In this document: positions 21,220-29,941 of the stretch, one piece after another
Layout of the letters: each line of letters begins with the position of its first letter
How positions within the stretch are numbered: the stretch's first letter is position 1
Source of the DNA: Streptomyces liangshanensis
GTDB taxonomy: Bacteria; Actinomycetota; Actinomycetes; Streptomycetales; Streptomycetaceae
Direction: 5' to 3'
Length of the DNA: 64,000 nucleotides
Assembly: GCF_011694815.1 (NCBI RefSeq)
Contig: NZ_CP050177.1
Span: 3,727,001 to 3,791,000 of the forward strand
Position numbers and translations under genes: made by a program
The notes under the pieces: model-generated
Told to the model about the DNA's origin: nothing
The model's input: the letters and a program-made list of their open reading frames with translations, nothing else
Database searches by the model: none

Positions 21220-22714
21220 TTACGCCTGGTGAGGGGCGGTGGCCGAGCGGCGGCGGGACGACACGACCACGATCGCCGCGCCCGCCGCCACGGTCAGGGC
21301 GGAGGCCGTGCCCAGGAACCATGTCGGGATGTCGGCGCCGGTGGAGGCGAGGCTGCCGGTCCCGAGGGAGCCCGTGGTGCCGCCGCCGCCGGTGGTGGAG
21401 CCGGTCGTGCCGCCCGTGGTGCCGGCCGTGGTGCCGCCGGTCGTGCCGCCCGTCGTTCCTGCGCCGCCTGCGTCCGCCGGTGCTGCCGCCTGTTCCCGTA
21501 CCGCCCGTTCCCGAGCCGCCCGTGTCGCCGGGCAGTTCGGCGGAGTCGGTGAGGGCCAGGTCCAGGTTCACCGGGTCCAGCGCGGTGCCCGCGGTGTAGA
21601 AGTCGCCGAAGGCCTTCGCGCCGGCCTCGGTGAGGGTGGCCGCGACGCCGTCGAGCGAGAGCACGTCGTCGGTGGCCGTCAGGTCGGCCGGGTCGGCCGC
21701 GAGGTCGGCGAGCACCACGTCCTCGGACTTCTCGCCGAGGCTCTCGACGTCGGCGGACAACGTGCCCGCCCCGCCGTCGAGTTCGACCCGCAGACCGGTC
21801 AGGGTCAGGTCGAGACCGTACACACCGCCCGTCTCGTGTCCCTTGAACGTGACCGAACCGGCGAAGGAGGCCGCCAGGGTGTCGGCGTCAAGGTCGTACG
21901 CGCCGGTCCCGTCGGTGAAGGTGAAGGGGCCGTTGCCGGTCGCCTGGGAGGCGCCGTCGGCGGTGGTGATGCCGCCCTTGGCGTTCGCGCCCACGACGTA
22001 CGAGCGGAAGGACGCCTTGACGCCCCAGCCGAGCCGGCCGTCGGCGAGGTCGCCCCTGACGGGCGCCTGGGTGGGGGTGGGGCTCGGGGTGGAGGTCGGG
22101 CTCGGGGTGGGAGTCGGGCTCGGCGTCGGGGTCGGCGTGGGCGTCGGGGCCGGGGGCTCGCCCGGCTTCTTGACCACGGTCAGCGGGTCGCCCGCCACGC
22201 CCTCGTACCCCGGGCTGCCGAGCGCGTCCGCCGCGCCCTTGGTGAGCGTGGTGGCCATGTCGGTCATGGCGCGGTTGACCGTGACCTTCGCGAGGGGCAC
22301 GTCGTCGTCGGTCTTGCCGGCCCGCGTGACGTCGGCGGTGACCTGGGCCGTACCGCTGTTGAACTTGACGTCGGACAGGGTCACTTCGAACCCGTGCGCC
22401 GCGGACCTGGCCGTCACCGCGCCGCCGAAGCCGAGCGCGACCGTGGTGGTGGCGGAGTCGTACGTGCCGGTGCCGCCGGTGAAGGTGAAGGCACCGTTGG
22501 CGGCGGCCTGCGAGGCGCCGGACGCCGTGGTGAAGGTGCCGGCGGCCATGCCGGTCACGTACGCGCGGTACGACGCCTTGATGCCCCAGGTCAGTTCGTA
22601 GCCCTGGAGCGGCGTACCGGCGGCGGACGCGGGCGTGGCCAGCAGGGCGGCGGCGCCCAGGGTGACGGCGGTGGCGGCGGCCGCGGCGAAGGCGATGGGT
22701 CTGCGCGTGGACAT
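21220..22714 (-). pseudogene. HtaA-domain surface heme-binding protein, broken by a one-base frameshift
   Basis: HtaA domains (PF04213) bind heme at the actinobacterial cell surface and pass it to HmuTUV. The signal peptide is MSTRRPIAFAAAAATAVTLG to about residue 33; two HtaA domains follow (about 37-190, starting LTWGIKASYRAYVTG, and 225-400, starting LGWGVKASFRSYVVG), joined by a Pro/Thr linker. Near 21473 the frame is lost: the reading continues as Arg/His-rich nonsense deep into the antisense of the FG-GAP gene. Removing the T at 21473 restores a Gly/Thr stalk, the sortase-like motif LASTG, a membrane helix (FLGTASALTVAAGAAIVVV) and a basic tail ending in TAA at 21220. The coordinates span the restored gene. 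Start ATG 22714 has GAGGAG. It may be a sequencing error in a GC repeat or a real phase-variation-like break. Confidence 0.85.
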
Positions 22715-22777
22715 GGGGCGTGATCTCCTCGGGGCGATGGTGGCGGTGATGGTGGTGGAATGGGCGTGGGGATTGGT

Positions 22778-22812
22778 GTCGGGGGGTGTTGGTCGGGGGG
22801 TGTTGGTCGGGG
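22778..22812 (+). repeat. G-rich 14-bp direct repeat upstream of the first HtaA-type gene
   Basis: GTCGGGGGGTGTTG occurs at 22778-22791 and 22792-22805, followed by a partial third copy. Several G-runs on the plus strand lie 64-98 bp upstream of the minus-strand htaA-type start, in the 172-bp gap between the two htaA-type genes. It could form a G-quadruplex or be a promoter-region repeat; no iron box is seen in this gap. Confidence 0.45.
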
Positions 22813-22886
22813 CGGGCGGTGTGGTCGGTGTGTTCGGGGGCGGTCGGTTGTGACTGGTGTGTCCCGGTCGGTCGGGCCGGCGCCGG

Positions 22887-24413
22887 TCAGCTCGTCCCGG
22901 CGCTCGCGCGCCCACGCCGCCCCCGTACGACCGCGAACGCCGCGCCCGCCGCAAGCAGCACGCCCCCCGCGATCCCCAGCGGCAGCACCGGCACGTTCGC
23001 CGCGTCCGCCACCGGATCCGTCTCCGGCTCCGTCCGCGGCCCGGCCCCCGTCCCGGGCCGCGCCCCCGCGCTCCCCTCCGCCGCGGGTGTGGCCTCCGCC
23101 CCGCTGCCCAGGTCGGGCAGGGCGGGGAGCGCCGCGGTGCCGTTCAGCGCGACGGCCAGCGAGACGGGGTCCATCGCGGTGCCCGCGCGGTACAGGGAAT
23201 GGAAGACCCCGGCCCCCTCAGCGGTCAGCTTCGCGGGCGCCTCGACCAGGCTGACCAGGCCCTTCGCGGCCTTGAGGCGCTTCGCCCCGAACGTGACCAG
23301 GGGAACGTCCGGCGTGGTGGTACCGCCCCCGGTGACGTCGGCGGTCAGCGTGCCCCTGCCCTTCTCGACGCGCACCCGGACCCCGGCGAGGGCGAGGTCG
23401 AGGCCCTGCGCGCCGGTGAAGCGGACCGTCCCCGCGAAGTCGGCGTCCAGCGTCTGCCTCGCCTCGTCGTACGTCCCCTTGCCGCGAGGGAAGCGGAAGA
23501 GAGCCCCGCCGTCCTGGGCGCCGCCCGAGAGCTTCCACGCGCCGTGGGCGATCTCGCCGGTGACGTACTCGCGGAAGGTGCGTCGTACCCCCCAGTCGAC
23601 GGCCCCGTTCGCGACGTTCACCGGGCCCTTCTCCGCCGGTTTCCCGGAAGCCTTGCCGGACGCCTTCCCGGACGCCTTCCCGGAGCGCTTCGTGGACGGA
23701 TCCCGCGAGGCATCCCCCGCCCCCGCCGCCGATCCCCCGGTCTTTCCGCTCCCGTCGGGCGTCGCCGCCCCGGTGGCCGCGGCCTTGACGTCCGCCGACA
23801 GGCTGACCGGGTCGAGCGCGGTGCCCGCCGTGTAGTAACCGGCGAAGGACCGTGCGCCCTGGGCGGTAAGGGTGGCCGGAACGTTGGTGAGTTGGACGAC
23901 GTCGCCGCCGCCCCTCATGTCGATCCCGCCGAGCGCCAGCGTGGCGAAGGCGACCTGCGACGAGGTGGAGACCCTGCCGCTCCCCCGCTCCGTGCTGGTG
24001 ACGTCGGCGTACAACGTGCCGCCGCCCCCGGAGATCCGGACGGTCGGGCGGCTGATCGTCAGGTCGAGCTGGTACGCGCCGCCGCTCTCCCGGTGCCCGA
24101 GGAAGCGGACCGACCCGGAGAAGCCCGCGGCGAACGCGCCGGTGCCGGAGTCGTACGAGCCGGTGGCCGAGTGGAAGCGGAACCGGCCCCCGCCGACCGT
24201 GGCCGCGCCGCCGCCGAGGGAGTAACTGCCCTGCGCGATCGGCCCGGTGACGTACGACTGGAACGAGGACTTGATGCCCCAGTCCAGCCGTCCGCCCTGC
24301 ACCGAACGGCCCGCCGCGTGCGCGGTGGTGGCCGGGAGCAGGGCCGCCGAAAGGGCCGTGAGCAGTGCGAGGAGCGCGACGCCGGAAGCGCGCGCACGTC
24401 TGGACGATGGCAT
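22887..24413 (-). CDS. HtaA-domain cell-surface heme-binding protein
   Basis: A 508-residue heme-uptake surface protein. The signal peptide (ARASGVALLALLTALSAALL to about residue 34) is followed by one HtaA domain (about 40-205, beginning LDWGIKSSFQSYVTG), a linker with the repeat SGKASGKASGKASGK, a second HtaA domain (about 250-405, beginning VDWGVRRTFREYVTG), a Pro/Glu-rich stalk, and a C-terminal membrane helix (VPVLPLGIAGGVLLAAGAAFAVV) with a basic tail. Unlike its neighbour it shows no LAxTG sorting motif. The start is ATG 24413, with GGAGGGG eight bases before it. It is divergent from hmuTUV, and the iron box between them should repress both when iron is sufficient. It probably hands heme to HmuT. 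Confidence 0.93.
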   Translation of the reverse strand: MPSSRRARASGVALLALLTALSAALLPATTAHAAGRSVQGGRLDWGIKSSFQSYVTGPIAQGSYSLGGGAATVGGGRFRFHSATGSYDSGTGAFAAGFSGSVRFLGHRESGGAYQLDLTISRPTVRISGGGGTLYADVTSTERGSGRVSTSSQVAFATLALGGIDMRGGGDVVQLTNVPATLTAQGARSFAGYYTAGTALDPVSLSADVKAAATGAATPDGSGKTGGSAAGAGDASRDPSTKRSGKASGKASGKASGKPAEKGPVNVANGAVDWGVRRTFREYVTGEIAHGAWKLSGGAQDGGALFRFPRGKGTYDEARQTLDADFAGTVRFTGAQGLDLALAGVRVRVEKGRGTLTADVTGGGTTTPDVPLVTFGAKRLKAAKGLVSLVEAPAKLTAEGAGVFHSLYRAGTAMDPVSLAVALNGTAALPALPDLGSGAEATPAAEGSAGARPGTGAGPRTEPETDPVADAANVPVLPLGIAGGVLLAAGAAFAVVRGRRGRASAGTS

Positions 24414-24440
24414 GGGGAATCCCCTCCGAGCCCTAGCAAC

Positions 24441-24459
24441 TTAGGTGAGGCTAACCTAA
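24441..24459. promoter_or_regulatory. Iron box (DmdR/IdeR-type operator)
   Basis: TTAGGTGAGGCTAACCTAA is a near-perfect match to the 19-bp iron-box palindrome recognised by DtxR-family repressors (IdeR, DmdR). It lies in the 61-bp gap between the divergent htaA-type gene and hmuT, 15 bp before the upstream hmuT start, so binding would block both promoters when Fe(II) is plentiful. Confidence 0.92.
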
Positions 24460-24474
24460 GCTACTGCTGCCCCG

Positions 24475-25575
24475 ATGGGAACCCATCCCTCCCCCGACGA
24501 CAGGACGGTGCCGCTCGTGCGCACACGACTGGCGGGCGCACTGGCATCCGCGCTCACCCTCACCCTCGCCTTCACCGCGACCGCGTGCGGCGGAGGCGGG
24601 AGCGGAATCGGAAACGGAGGCGGGGCCGGGGGCGGGGGCACGAGCGGCGACGGCCCGGGAGGTTCGGCCTCCCCGGCGGCGGCCGTCGCCGACCGCGTCG
24701 AGCCGCTCGCCGGCACGCCCGCGCCCGAACTGCCCGTCACCGTCACCTCCGCCGACGGCCGGAAGGTCACGGTCACGAAGGCCGACCGGATCGTCCCGCT
24801 GTCCGGCAGCCTCAGCGAGATCGTCTTCACGCTCGGGCTCGGCAAGCGCGTCGTCGCGCGCGACATCACCGCCACCTTCGCGCAGGCCGACCAGCTGCCG
24901 GTGGTGACGCGCGGCCATGACGTGTCAGCCGAGAGCGTGCTGTCCCTCAGGCCCGACCTCGTCCTCGCCGAGACCACCACCGGCCCCGCCGAGGCCGTCG
25001 GCCAGATCCGCGACGCGGGCATCCCGCTCGTCACGATCGACGCCGCCAAGAGCCTCGCGGACGTCGGCACCCGCATCGGGACCGTCGCCGGCGCGCTCGG
25101 TGTCGCCCCGGCCGGGCGGGAGTTGACGACGCGCTCCGAGCGGCGGATCGCCGCCGTACGGAAGGACATCCCGAAGGAGCACGACCGGCCGCGCGTCGCG
25201 TTCCTCTACGTACGCGGCTCGGCGTCGGTGTACCTCATCGGCGGCCGGGGATCGGGCGCCACCCCGCTGATCGAGGCGGCCGGGGCGGTGGACGCGGGGG
25301 CGGACGGCGGGCTGGACAAGGACTTCACCACGATCACGACGGAGGCGCTGGCGCGGGCGGCGCCGGACGCGATCCTGGTCATGACCAAGGGACTTGAGTC
25401 CGTCGGCGGGGTGGACGGGCTGGTCGAGCTGCCCGGCGTGGCGCAGACACCCGCCGGGATGGACCGGCGGATCGTCTCCGTCGACGACGGCGTCCTGCTC
25501 AACTACGGTCCGCGCACCGACCAGGTCCTGCGGTCGCTGGTCCGGCAGTTGTACGGGAAGGGCAGCGCGAAGTGA
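24475..25575 (+). CDS. hmuT: Heme ABC transporter substrate-binding lipoprotein
   Basis: HmuT captures heme outside the membrane and delivers it to HmuUV. The signal peptide ends in the lipobox region FTATAC (Cys 38 from the ATG at 24475), then a Gly-rich linker leads to a type III periplasmic-binding fold: RIVPLSGSLSEIVFTLGLGKRVVARD, LSLRPDLVLAETT, VDGLVELPGVAQTPAGM and the C-terminal GPRTDQVLRSL. These fit the hemin/cobalamin-binding cluster. The ATG at 24475 has a weak ribosome-binding site; GTG 24517 (VRTRLAGALAS) gives a more standard signal peptide with AGGA upstream and may be the true start. Its TGA overlaps the GTG of hmuU. The iron box upstream indicates repression by iron. Confidence 0.93.
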   Translation: MGTHPSPDDRTVPLVRTRLAGALASALTLTLAFTATACGGGGSGIGNGGGAGGGGTSGDGPGGSASPAAAVADRVEPLAGTPAPELPVTVTSADGRKVTVTKADRIVPLSGSLSEIVFTLGLGKRVVARDITATFAQADQLPVVTRGHDVSAESVLSLRPDLVLAETTTGPAEAVGQIRDAGIPLVTIDAAKSLADVGTRIGTVAGALGVAPAGRELTTRSERRIAAVRKDIPKEHDRPRVAFLYVRGSASVYLIGGRGSGATPLIEAAGAVDAGADGGLDKDFTTITTEALARAAPDAILVMTKGLESVGGVDGLVELPGVAQTPAGMDRRIVSVDDGVLLNYGPRTDQVLRSLVRQLYGKGSAK

Positions 25576-26696
25576 CCACGACCGACCGGCCCGCCGGGAC
25601 GGGCCGGGCCGCGAGACCGACGCACCCGCCCACCCAACCCGCTCCCCCCTCGGACCCCCGCCGTCCCCCGCGCGGCGCCGCCTGGCTGCTGACCGCCGGA
25701 CTCGCCACCGCCCTCGTCCTCCTCGTCCTCGCCTCCGCCCGGCTCGGCGCCTACGACCTGTCCACCGGCGACGTCCTCGGCTCGGTCCTGCACCGGATCG
25801 GCCTGGGCGGCGGGGAGTTGGACCGGGTCGGCGAGTCCGTGCTGTGGAACGTCCGCCTCCCGCGCATCGTCCTGGCCCTCCTGGTCGGCGCGTCCCTGGG
25901 CTGCGCGGGCGCGCTGATGCAGGGCGTGTTCGGGAACCCGCTCGCCGAACCCGGCGTCATCGGGATCTCCTCCGGCGCGGCGGTCGGCGCGGTCGGCTGC
26001 ATCTCGCTCGGCCTGAACTTCCTCGGTACGTGGACGGTCCCGGCGGCCGCCTTCGTCGCCGGCCTCGCGACGGTCCTGCTGGTGTACGGGCTGTCGCGGT
26101 CGGACGGGCGAAGCGAAGTGGTGACGCTGATCCTCACCGGCATCGCGGTGAACGCCTTCGCGGGCGCGCTGATCGGCCTGTTCATCTTCTTCGCGGACAC
26201 CGCCGCCCTCAACCAGATCACCTTCTGGCAGCTCGGCTCGCTCGCCCAGGCCACCTGGCCCAAGGTGCTCGCCGTGCTGCCCTGCGCGGTCGCCGGCCTC
26301 GCCCTCGCCCCGTCGTACGCACGGAAGTTGGACCTGCTCGCGCTCGGCGAGCGGCCCGCCCGCCACCTGGGGGTCGACGTCGAGCGGCTGCGGATGGTCC
26401 TCGTCCTGGTCATCGCGCTGTTGACCGCGGCGGCCGTGTCGGTCTCCGGGATCATCGGCTTCGTCGGCCTGGTCGTCCCGCACCTCCTGCGCATGGCGGC
26501 CGGCCCCGGGCACCGCTTCCTGATCGGCGGGAGCGCGCTGGGCGGGGCGGTGGTGCTGCTGGCGGGCGACCTGGCGGCCCGTACCGTCGCCGAACCCGCC
26601 GAACTCCCCCTCGGCGTACTGACCGCCCTCTTCGGCAGCCCGTTCTTCTTCTGGCTGCTGCGCCGCACCCGCCGCAAACAGGGAGGCTGGGCATGA
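25572..26696 (+). CDS. hmuU: Heme ABC transporter permease (FecCD family)
   Basis: A 374-residue FecCD-type permease that forms the heme channel. After a Pro-rich cytoplasmic N-terminus come about ten membrane helices with family landmarks VLWNVRLPRIVLALLVGASLGCAGALMQ (split here across helix 2), NPLAEPGVIGISSGA, ITFWQLGSL and ISGIIGFVGLVVPHLLR-like VSGIIGFVGLVVPHLLR near the ATPase-contact loop. GTG 25572 overlaps the hmuT stop (GTGA), and its own stop overlaps hmuV (ATGA), so the three proteins are made together. Control is through the iron box before hmuT. Confidence 0.95.
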   Translation: MTTTDRPAGTGRAARPTHPPTQPAPPSDPRRPPRGAAWLLTAGLATALVLLVLASARLGAYDLSTGDVLGSVLHRIGLGGGELDRVGESVLWNVRLPRIVLALLVGASLGCAGALMQGVFGNPLAEPGVIGISSGAAVGAVGCISLGLNFLGTWTVPAAAFVAGLATVLLVYGLSRSDGRSEVVTLILTGIAVNAFAGALIGLFIFFADTAALNQITFWQLGSLAQATWPKVLAVLPCAVAGLALAPSYARKLDLLALGERPARHLGVDVERLRMVLVLVIALLTAAAVSVSGIIGFVGLVVPHLLRMAAGPGHRFLIGGSALGGAVVLLAGDLAARTVAEPAELPLGVLTALFGSPFFFWLLRRTRRKQGGWA

Positions 26697-27592
26697 GATC
26701 ACCCTTCCGCTCAGGATCACCGTCCCGCACCGCATCACCGTCCCGCACCGGATCGCCCTTCCCCCGGTTCGCCGCCCGCGAGCGGGCGCTGCCCGAGCGG
26801 TACGAGGCCGGGGCCGCCGTCGCCGAGGTCCGCGGCCTGCGGGTGGGGCGGGGCAGCCGTACCGACGTGCTGGCCGGGATCGACCTCACCGCCCGCGCGG
26901 GCGAGGTGCTGGCCCTGGTCGGCCCCAACGGGGCGGGCAAATCGACCCTGTTGGCCGCCCTCGCCGCCGATCTCGCCCCCACCGCCGGTGAGGTACGGAT
27001 CTGCGGTCGCGACGCCCGCGCCTGGTCCGCCCCGGAGCTGGCCCTGCGCCGGTCCGTGCTCCCCCAAACCGCCACCCTGGCCTTCCCGTTCACGGTCGAG
27101 GAGGTCGTACGGATGGGGCGGGCGCCCTGGTCAGGCACCCCGCGGTCGGACGGGGACGACGCGGTGGTCGCGCGGGCGATGGCGGCGACGGAGGTGACGC
27201 CGTTCGCGGGCCGTGTCGTCACCACGCTGTCGGGCGGCGAGCGGGCGCGGGTCGCCCTGGCCCGCGTACTGGCCCAGCGGGCACCGCTGTTGCTCCTCGA
27301 CGAACCGACCGCGGCGCTGGACCTGCGCCACCAGGAGCTGGTGCTACGGATCTGCCGCACCCGCGCGGCGGCCGGCGACGCGGTTGTGATCGTCCTCCAC
27401 GACCTGGGCCTGGCGGCCGCGTACGCCGACCGGGTCGCCGTACTGCACGAGGGCCGCGTCGCCGCCGAAGGCCCTCCGGGCCGGGTCTTCGAGGAGGACC
27501 TGCTGACCCGGGTCTACCGCCAGCCGGTCGAGGTGCTCCCGCACCCCCGCACGGGCGCCCCCCTGGTCCTGCCCAGACGCCCGTCCCCCTGA
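26693..27592 (+). CDS. hmuV: Heme ABC transporter ATP-binding protein
   Basis: The ATPase of the heme importer, 299 residues. After a Ser/Arg/Pro-rich N-terminal stretch with SPSRTASPSRTGSP repeats come Walker A GPNGAGKST (about residue 78), the Q-loop in SVLPQTATLAFPF, signature LSGGERAR, Walker B LLLLDEPTAALD and the switch HDLGLA. The C-terminus RVYRQPVEVLPHP is typical of HmuV. Start ATG 26693, with GGGAGG upstream, overlaps the hmuU stop. The Arg/Ser-rich N-terminal extension is longer than usual and may not be translated if a later start is used, but no better start was seen. Confidence 0.95.
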   Translation: MRSPFRSGSPSRTASPSRTGSPFPRFAARERALPERYEAGAAVAEVRGLRVGRGSRTDVLAGIDLTARAGEVLALVGPNGAGKSTLLAALAADLAPTAGEVRICGRDARAWSAPELALRRSVLPQTATLAFPFTVEEVVRMGRAPWSGTPRSDGDDAVVARAMAATEVTPFAGRVVTTLSGGERARVALARVLAQRAPLLLLDEPTAALDLRHQELVLRICRTRAAAGDAVVIVLHDLGLAAAYADRVAVLHEGRVAAEGPPGRVFEEDLLTRVYRQPVEVLPHPRTGAPLVLPRRPSP

Positions 27593-27698
27593 CCATCCAT
27601 CGGTGAACTGCGCAGTCCTACTACGCCAGTTGACGCACACCCACGGTGATGCATTGATTGCATGGACACGTGATCACCTCGTGAGGCAGGCTCGCGGC

Positions 27699-29486
27699 GT
27701 GACCTCGAACAACGCGCCGCTGAGCCCCGACGACCCGCGAGAGGTCGCCGGTTACCGCCTCGTGGCCAAGATCGGCGAAGGGGGCATGGGCGCGGTCTAC
27801 CTCTCGCACACGCGGGGGAACCAACCCGTGGCGCTCAAGGTGATCCGCCGCGAGTACGCCCGCGACGAGGAGTTCCGCCGCCGCTTCCGGCAGGAGGTCA
27901 CCGCCGCCCGCCGCGTGCGGGGCTACCACGTGGTCCCGGTCGTCGACCACGACACCACCGGCGAACAGCCCTGGCTCGCCACGACCTTCGTCCCCGGGCT
28001 GTCCCTGGACGAGGCCCTGACCGCGTACGGCCCGCTGCCGCTGCCCGCCGCCCTCCAGCTCACCGGCTGCGTGGCCGAGGCGCTGCGCGCGGTGCACGCG
28101 GCCGGGGTGGTCCACCGGGACCTCAAGCCGAGCAACATCCTGCTGGGCGCCGACGGCCCCTGGGTGATCGACTTCGGCATCGCGCGGGCGAACGACGCCA
28201 CCCGGCTCACCCGGAGCGGCGGGGTCATCGGCACTCCGCAGTACATGTCCCCGGAGCAGGTCAACGGCGGCGAACTCGGCGAACTCACCGCCGCCACCGA
28301 CGTGTTCTCCCTGGGCCTGGTCGCGGCGGTCGCGGCGACCGGCCGTCATCCGTACGGCGACGGCGGGGCCCTCACCCTGGCCACCCGCATCGCCGCCACC
28401 CCGCACCAACGGCCCGACCTCACCGGCTACCCCGACGCCCTGCGCCCCCTGCTGGAGCGCTGCCTCGCCGCCGACCCGGCCGCCCGGCCCGCACCGGACG
28501 AACTCGCCGAGTGGTGCGTACGGGCCTCCGGCCGCCCCGCGCGCGACTTCACCGGCTGGCTGCCGGAGGCCACGGCCGCCGAGATCGCCCGCCGGACGGA
28601 GGCGGCGACATCACTCCCGCCCGCCACCCCGGCCCCCGAGGCGCCGCCAACACCCCCGGTCGCGCCCCATGCCGCGCCGACCCACGCCGCGTACACGCCC
28701 ACCCACGTCCCCGGCCAGGCACCGAACCACGCACCCCCGGGCGGTACGGCTCCGGCCAACGGCGCGTTCGCCTCCCAGGCCCCACCCGCCCCACCCGCCA
28801 CCGCGCCTGCCCCCGCCCCCGCCCCCCGGAACCGGACCCCGCTCATCGTGGCCGCCGCGGTACTCGGCGCGGTGGTGGTGGCCGGTGCCGTATGGGCGCT
28901 CACCGGCGGCGACGCCCCGGACCACGGCGACCGGTCCGCGGCCGGCGCCCCCGCGCACGCCTCGCCCTCCACGTCCGCGCCCGGATCCGGCCCCGCGTCC
29001 GGGTCCGCCTCGGCCTCCGCCCCGGCCTCGCCCTCCGCCGACACCCCGCCGCCCGCGACCACCGGCGCCTACACCCCGCTCTTCGAGAAGAAGCCGCTCA
29101 CCCTCCGCGCCCCCGCCGCCACCGCCTACAGCCACGTGGACCTCGACCTGCCGAAGACGGCGACCGAGAGCGGCAGTTCGGCCCCGGCGGGCACCGAGCT
29201 GACCTACCACGAGTTCGGCGCCTACTCCTCGGTGAGCTTCCTCACCACCACCGGCGTCAGCGACGGCACGACCCCGGAGCAGTGCGCCGCGGCCGTCGCC
29301 GCCAACGCGCTCCCGGGCACGATCACCGGCAAGAAGGACCTGCTGGAACTGCTCCCCGAGGGCACGGTCCTGTGCACCGTCACCACGGACGGCAACCTGG
29401 CCATGCTGCGGATCACCCAGGCTGTCATGAGAGCCGGCACCCTCCCCGACTACACCACCGAACTGACCGTCTGGAAGCGCTCGTAG
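27699..29486 (+). CDS. Transmembrane Ser/Thr protein kinase (Hanks type)
   Basis: A PknB-like receptor kinase of 595 residues. The cytoplasmic kinase domain (about residues 18-275) has the Gly loop GEGGMG, Lys47 in VALKVI, catalytic Asp141 in HRDLKPSN, the DFG Asp158 and the activation segment GGVIGTPQYMSPEQ. A Pro/Ala/His-rich juxtamembrane linker (about 300-375) leads to a membrane helix (about 380-401, LIVAAAVLGAVVVAGAVWAL). The outer domain of about 190 residues has a Ser/Ala/Pro stalk and a folded end with Cys pairs (EQCAAAVAAN, EGTVLCTVTTDG); it is not PASTA. I chose GTG 27699, with GAGGCAGG upstream; the frame also contains earlier starts. It begins 107 bp after hmuV and is probably separately transcribed. 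The substrate is unknown. Confidence 0.93.
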   Translation: MTSNNAPLSPDDPREVAGYRLVAKIGEGGMGAVYLSHTRGNQPVALKVIRREYARDEEFRRRFRQEVTAARRVRGYHVVPVVDHDTTGEQPWLATTFVPGLSLDEALTAYGPLPLPAALQLTGCVAEALRAVHAAGVVHRDLKPSNILLGADGPWVIDFGIARANDATRLTRSGGVIGTPQYMSPEQVNGGELGELTAATDVFSLGLVAAVAATGRHPYGDGGALTLATRIAATPHQRPDLTGYPDALRPLLERCLAADPAARPAPDELAEWCVRASGRPARDFTGWLPEATAAEIARRTEAATSLPPATPAPEAPPTPPVAPHAAPTHAAYTPTHVPGQAPNHAPPGGTAPANGAFASQAPPAPPATAPAPAPAPRNRTPLIVAAAVLGAVVVAGAVWALTGGDAPDHGDRSAAGAPAHASPSTSAPGSGPASGSASASAPASPSADTPPPATTGAYTPLFEKKPLTLRAPAATAYSHVDLDLPKTATESGSSAPAGTELTYHEFGAYSSVSFLTTTGVSDGTTPEQCAAAVAANALPGTITGKKDLLELLPEGTVLCTVTTDGNLAMLRITQAVMRAGTLPDYTTELTVWKRS

Positions 29487-29507
29487 AGCGGGTGGACCCG
29501 GGCCGTC

Positions 29508-29846
29508 CTAGGAGGCCGGGTCGTACATGATCTCCCGGACCTCCTGCGCGCAGCGGCACGCGGCGGCCATCTTGGCCGCCCACTCCAGCGCTTCCGCGCG
29601 CGAGGACACCTCGATGACGAAGAACCCGCCGAGCACCGCCTTGGTCTCCGGGTACGGGCCGTCGGCGACGGTGCCGTCCGTGGCCACGACACTCGCCCGC
29701 TGACTCTGCAATCCTCCGCCGAAGATCCACACCCCGGCGTCCCGGGCCTCGCTCACCACCTGGTGCGAGGCGTCGGCGACCGCCGGCAGCTCCCCCTCGG
29801 GGATGATCATCGTGCCGTCGTCGAACGAGATCAGGTACCGCTCCAT
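29508..29846 (-). CDS. YCII-domain protein
   Basis: A 112-residue soluble protein of the YCII-related (DGPF) type: MERYLISFDDGTMIIPEGEL at the start, the diagnostic region VVATDGTVADGPYPETKAVLGGFFVIEVSS, then a helix EALEWAAKMAAA. YCII folds are ferredoxin-like small enzymes or binding domains; in Streptomyces they often sit near ECF sigma factors, which is not the case here. Start ATG 29846, with AGGGAG six bases before it. It is convergent with the kinase gene (20 bp gap) and followed on the same strand order by the SnoaL-like gene upstream. Confidence 0.88.
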   Translation of the reverse strand: MERYLISFDDGTMIIPEGELPAVADASHQVVSEARDAGVWIFGGGLQSQRASVVATDGTVADGPYPETKAVLGGFFVIEVSSRAEALEWAAKMAAACRCAQEVREIMYDPAS

Positions 29847-29941
29847 CTGCGACTCCCTAGGCTGTGGGTCTCCTTCGGCCACCGCTCACCCTACGACGGG
29901 CGCCCCCGCCGGGCCGGGACCACGCCGCCTCCGGGCCGGGA

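Noticed and set aside
19391..22954. 1187-residue minus-strand protein covering the HtaA region
   Set aside because: It is the HtaA gene read past its frameshift and continued antisense to the FG-GAP gene; the Arg/His-rich part is not protein-like.
24475..24517. Second iron box or riboswitch before hmuT
   Set aside because: Only the one box at 24441-24459 fits; the remaining bases have no dyad.
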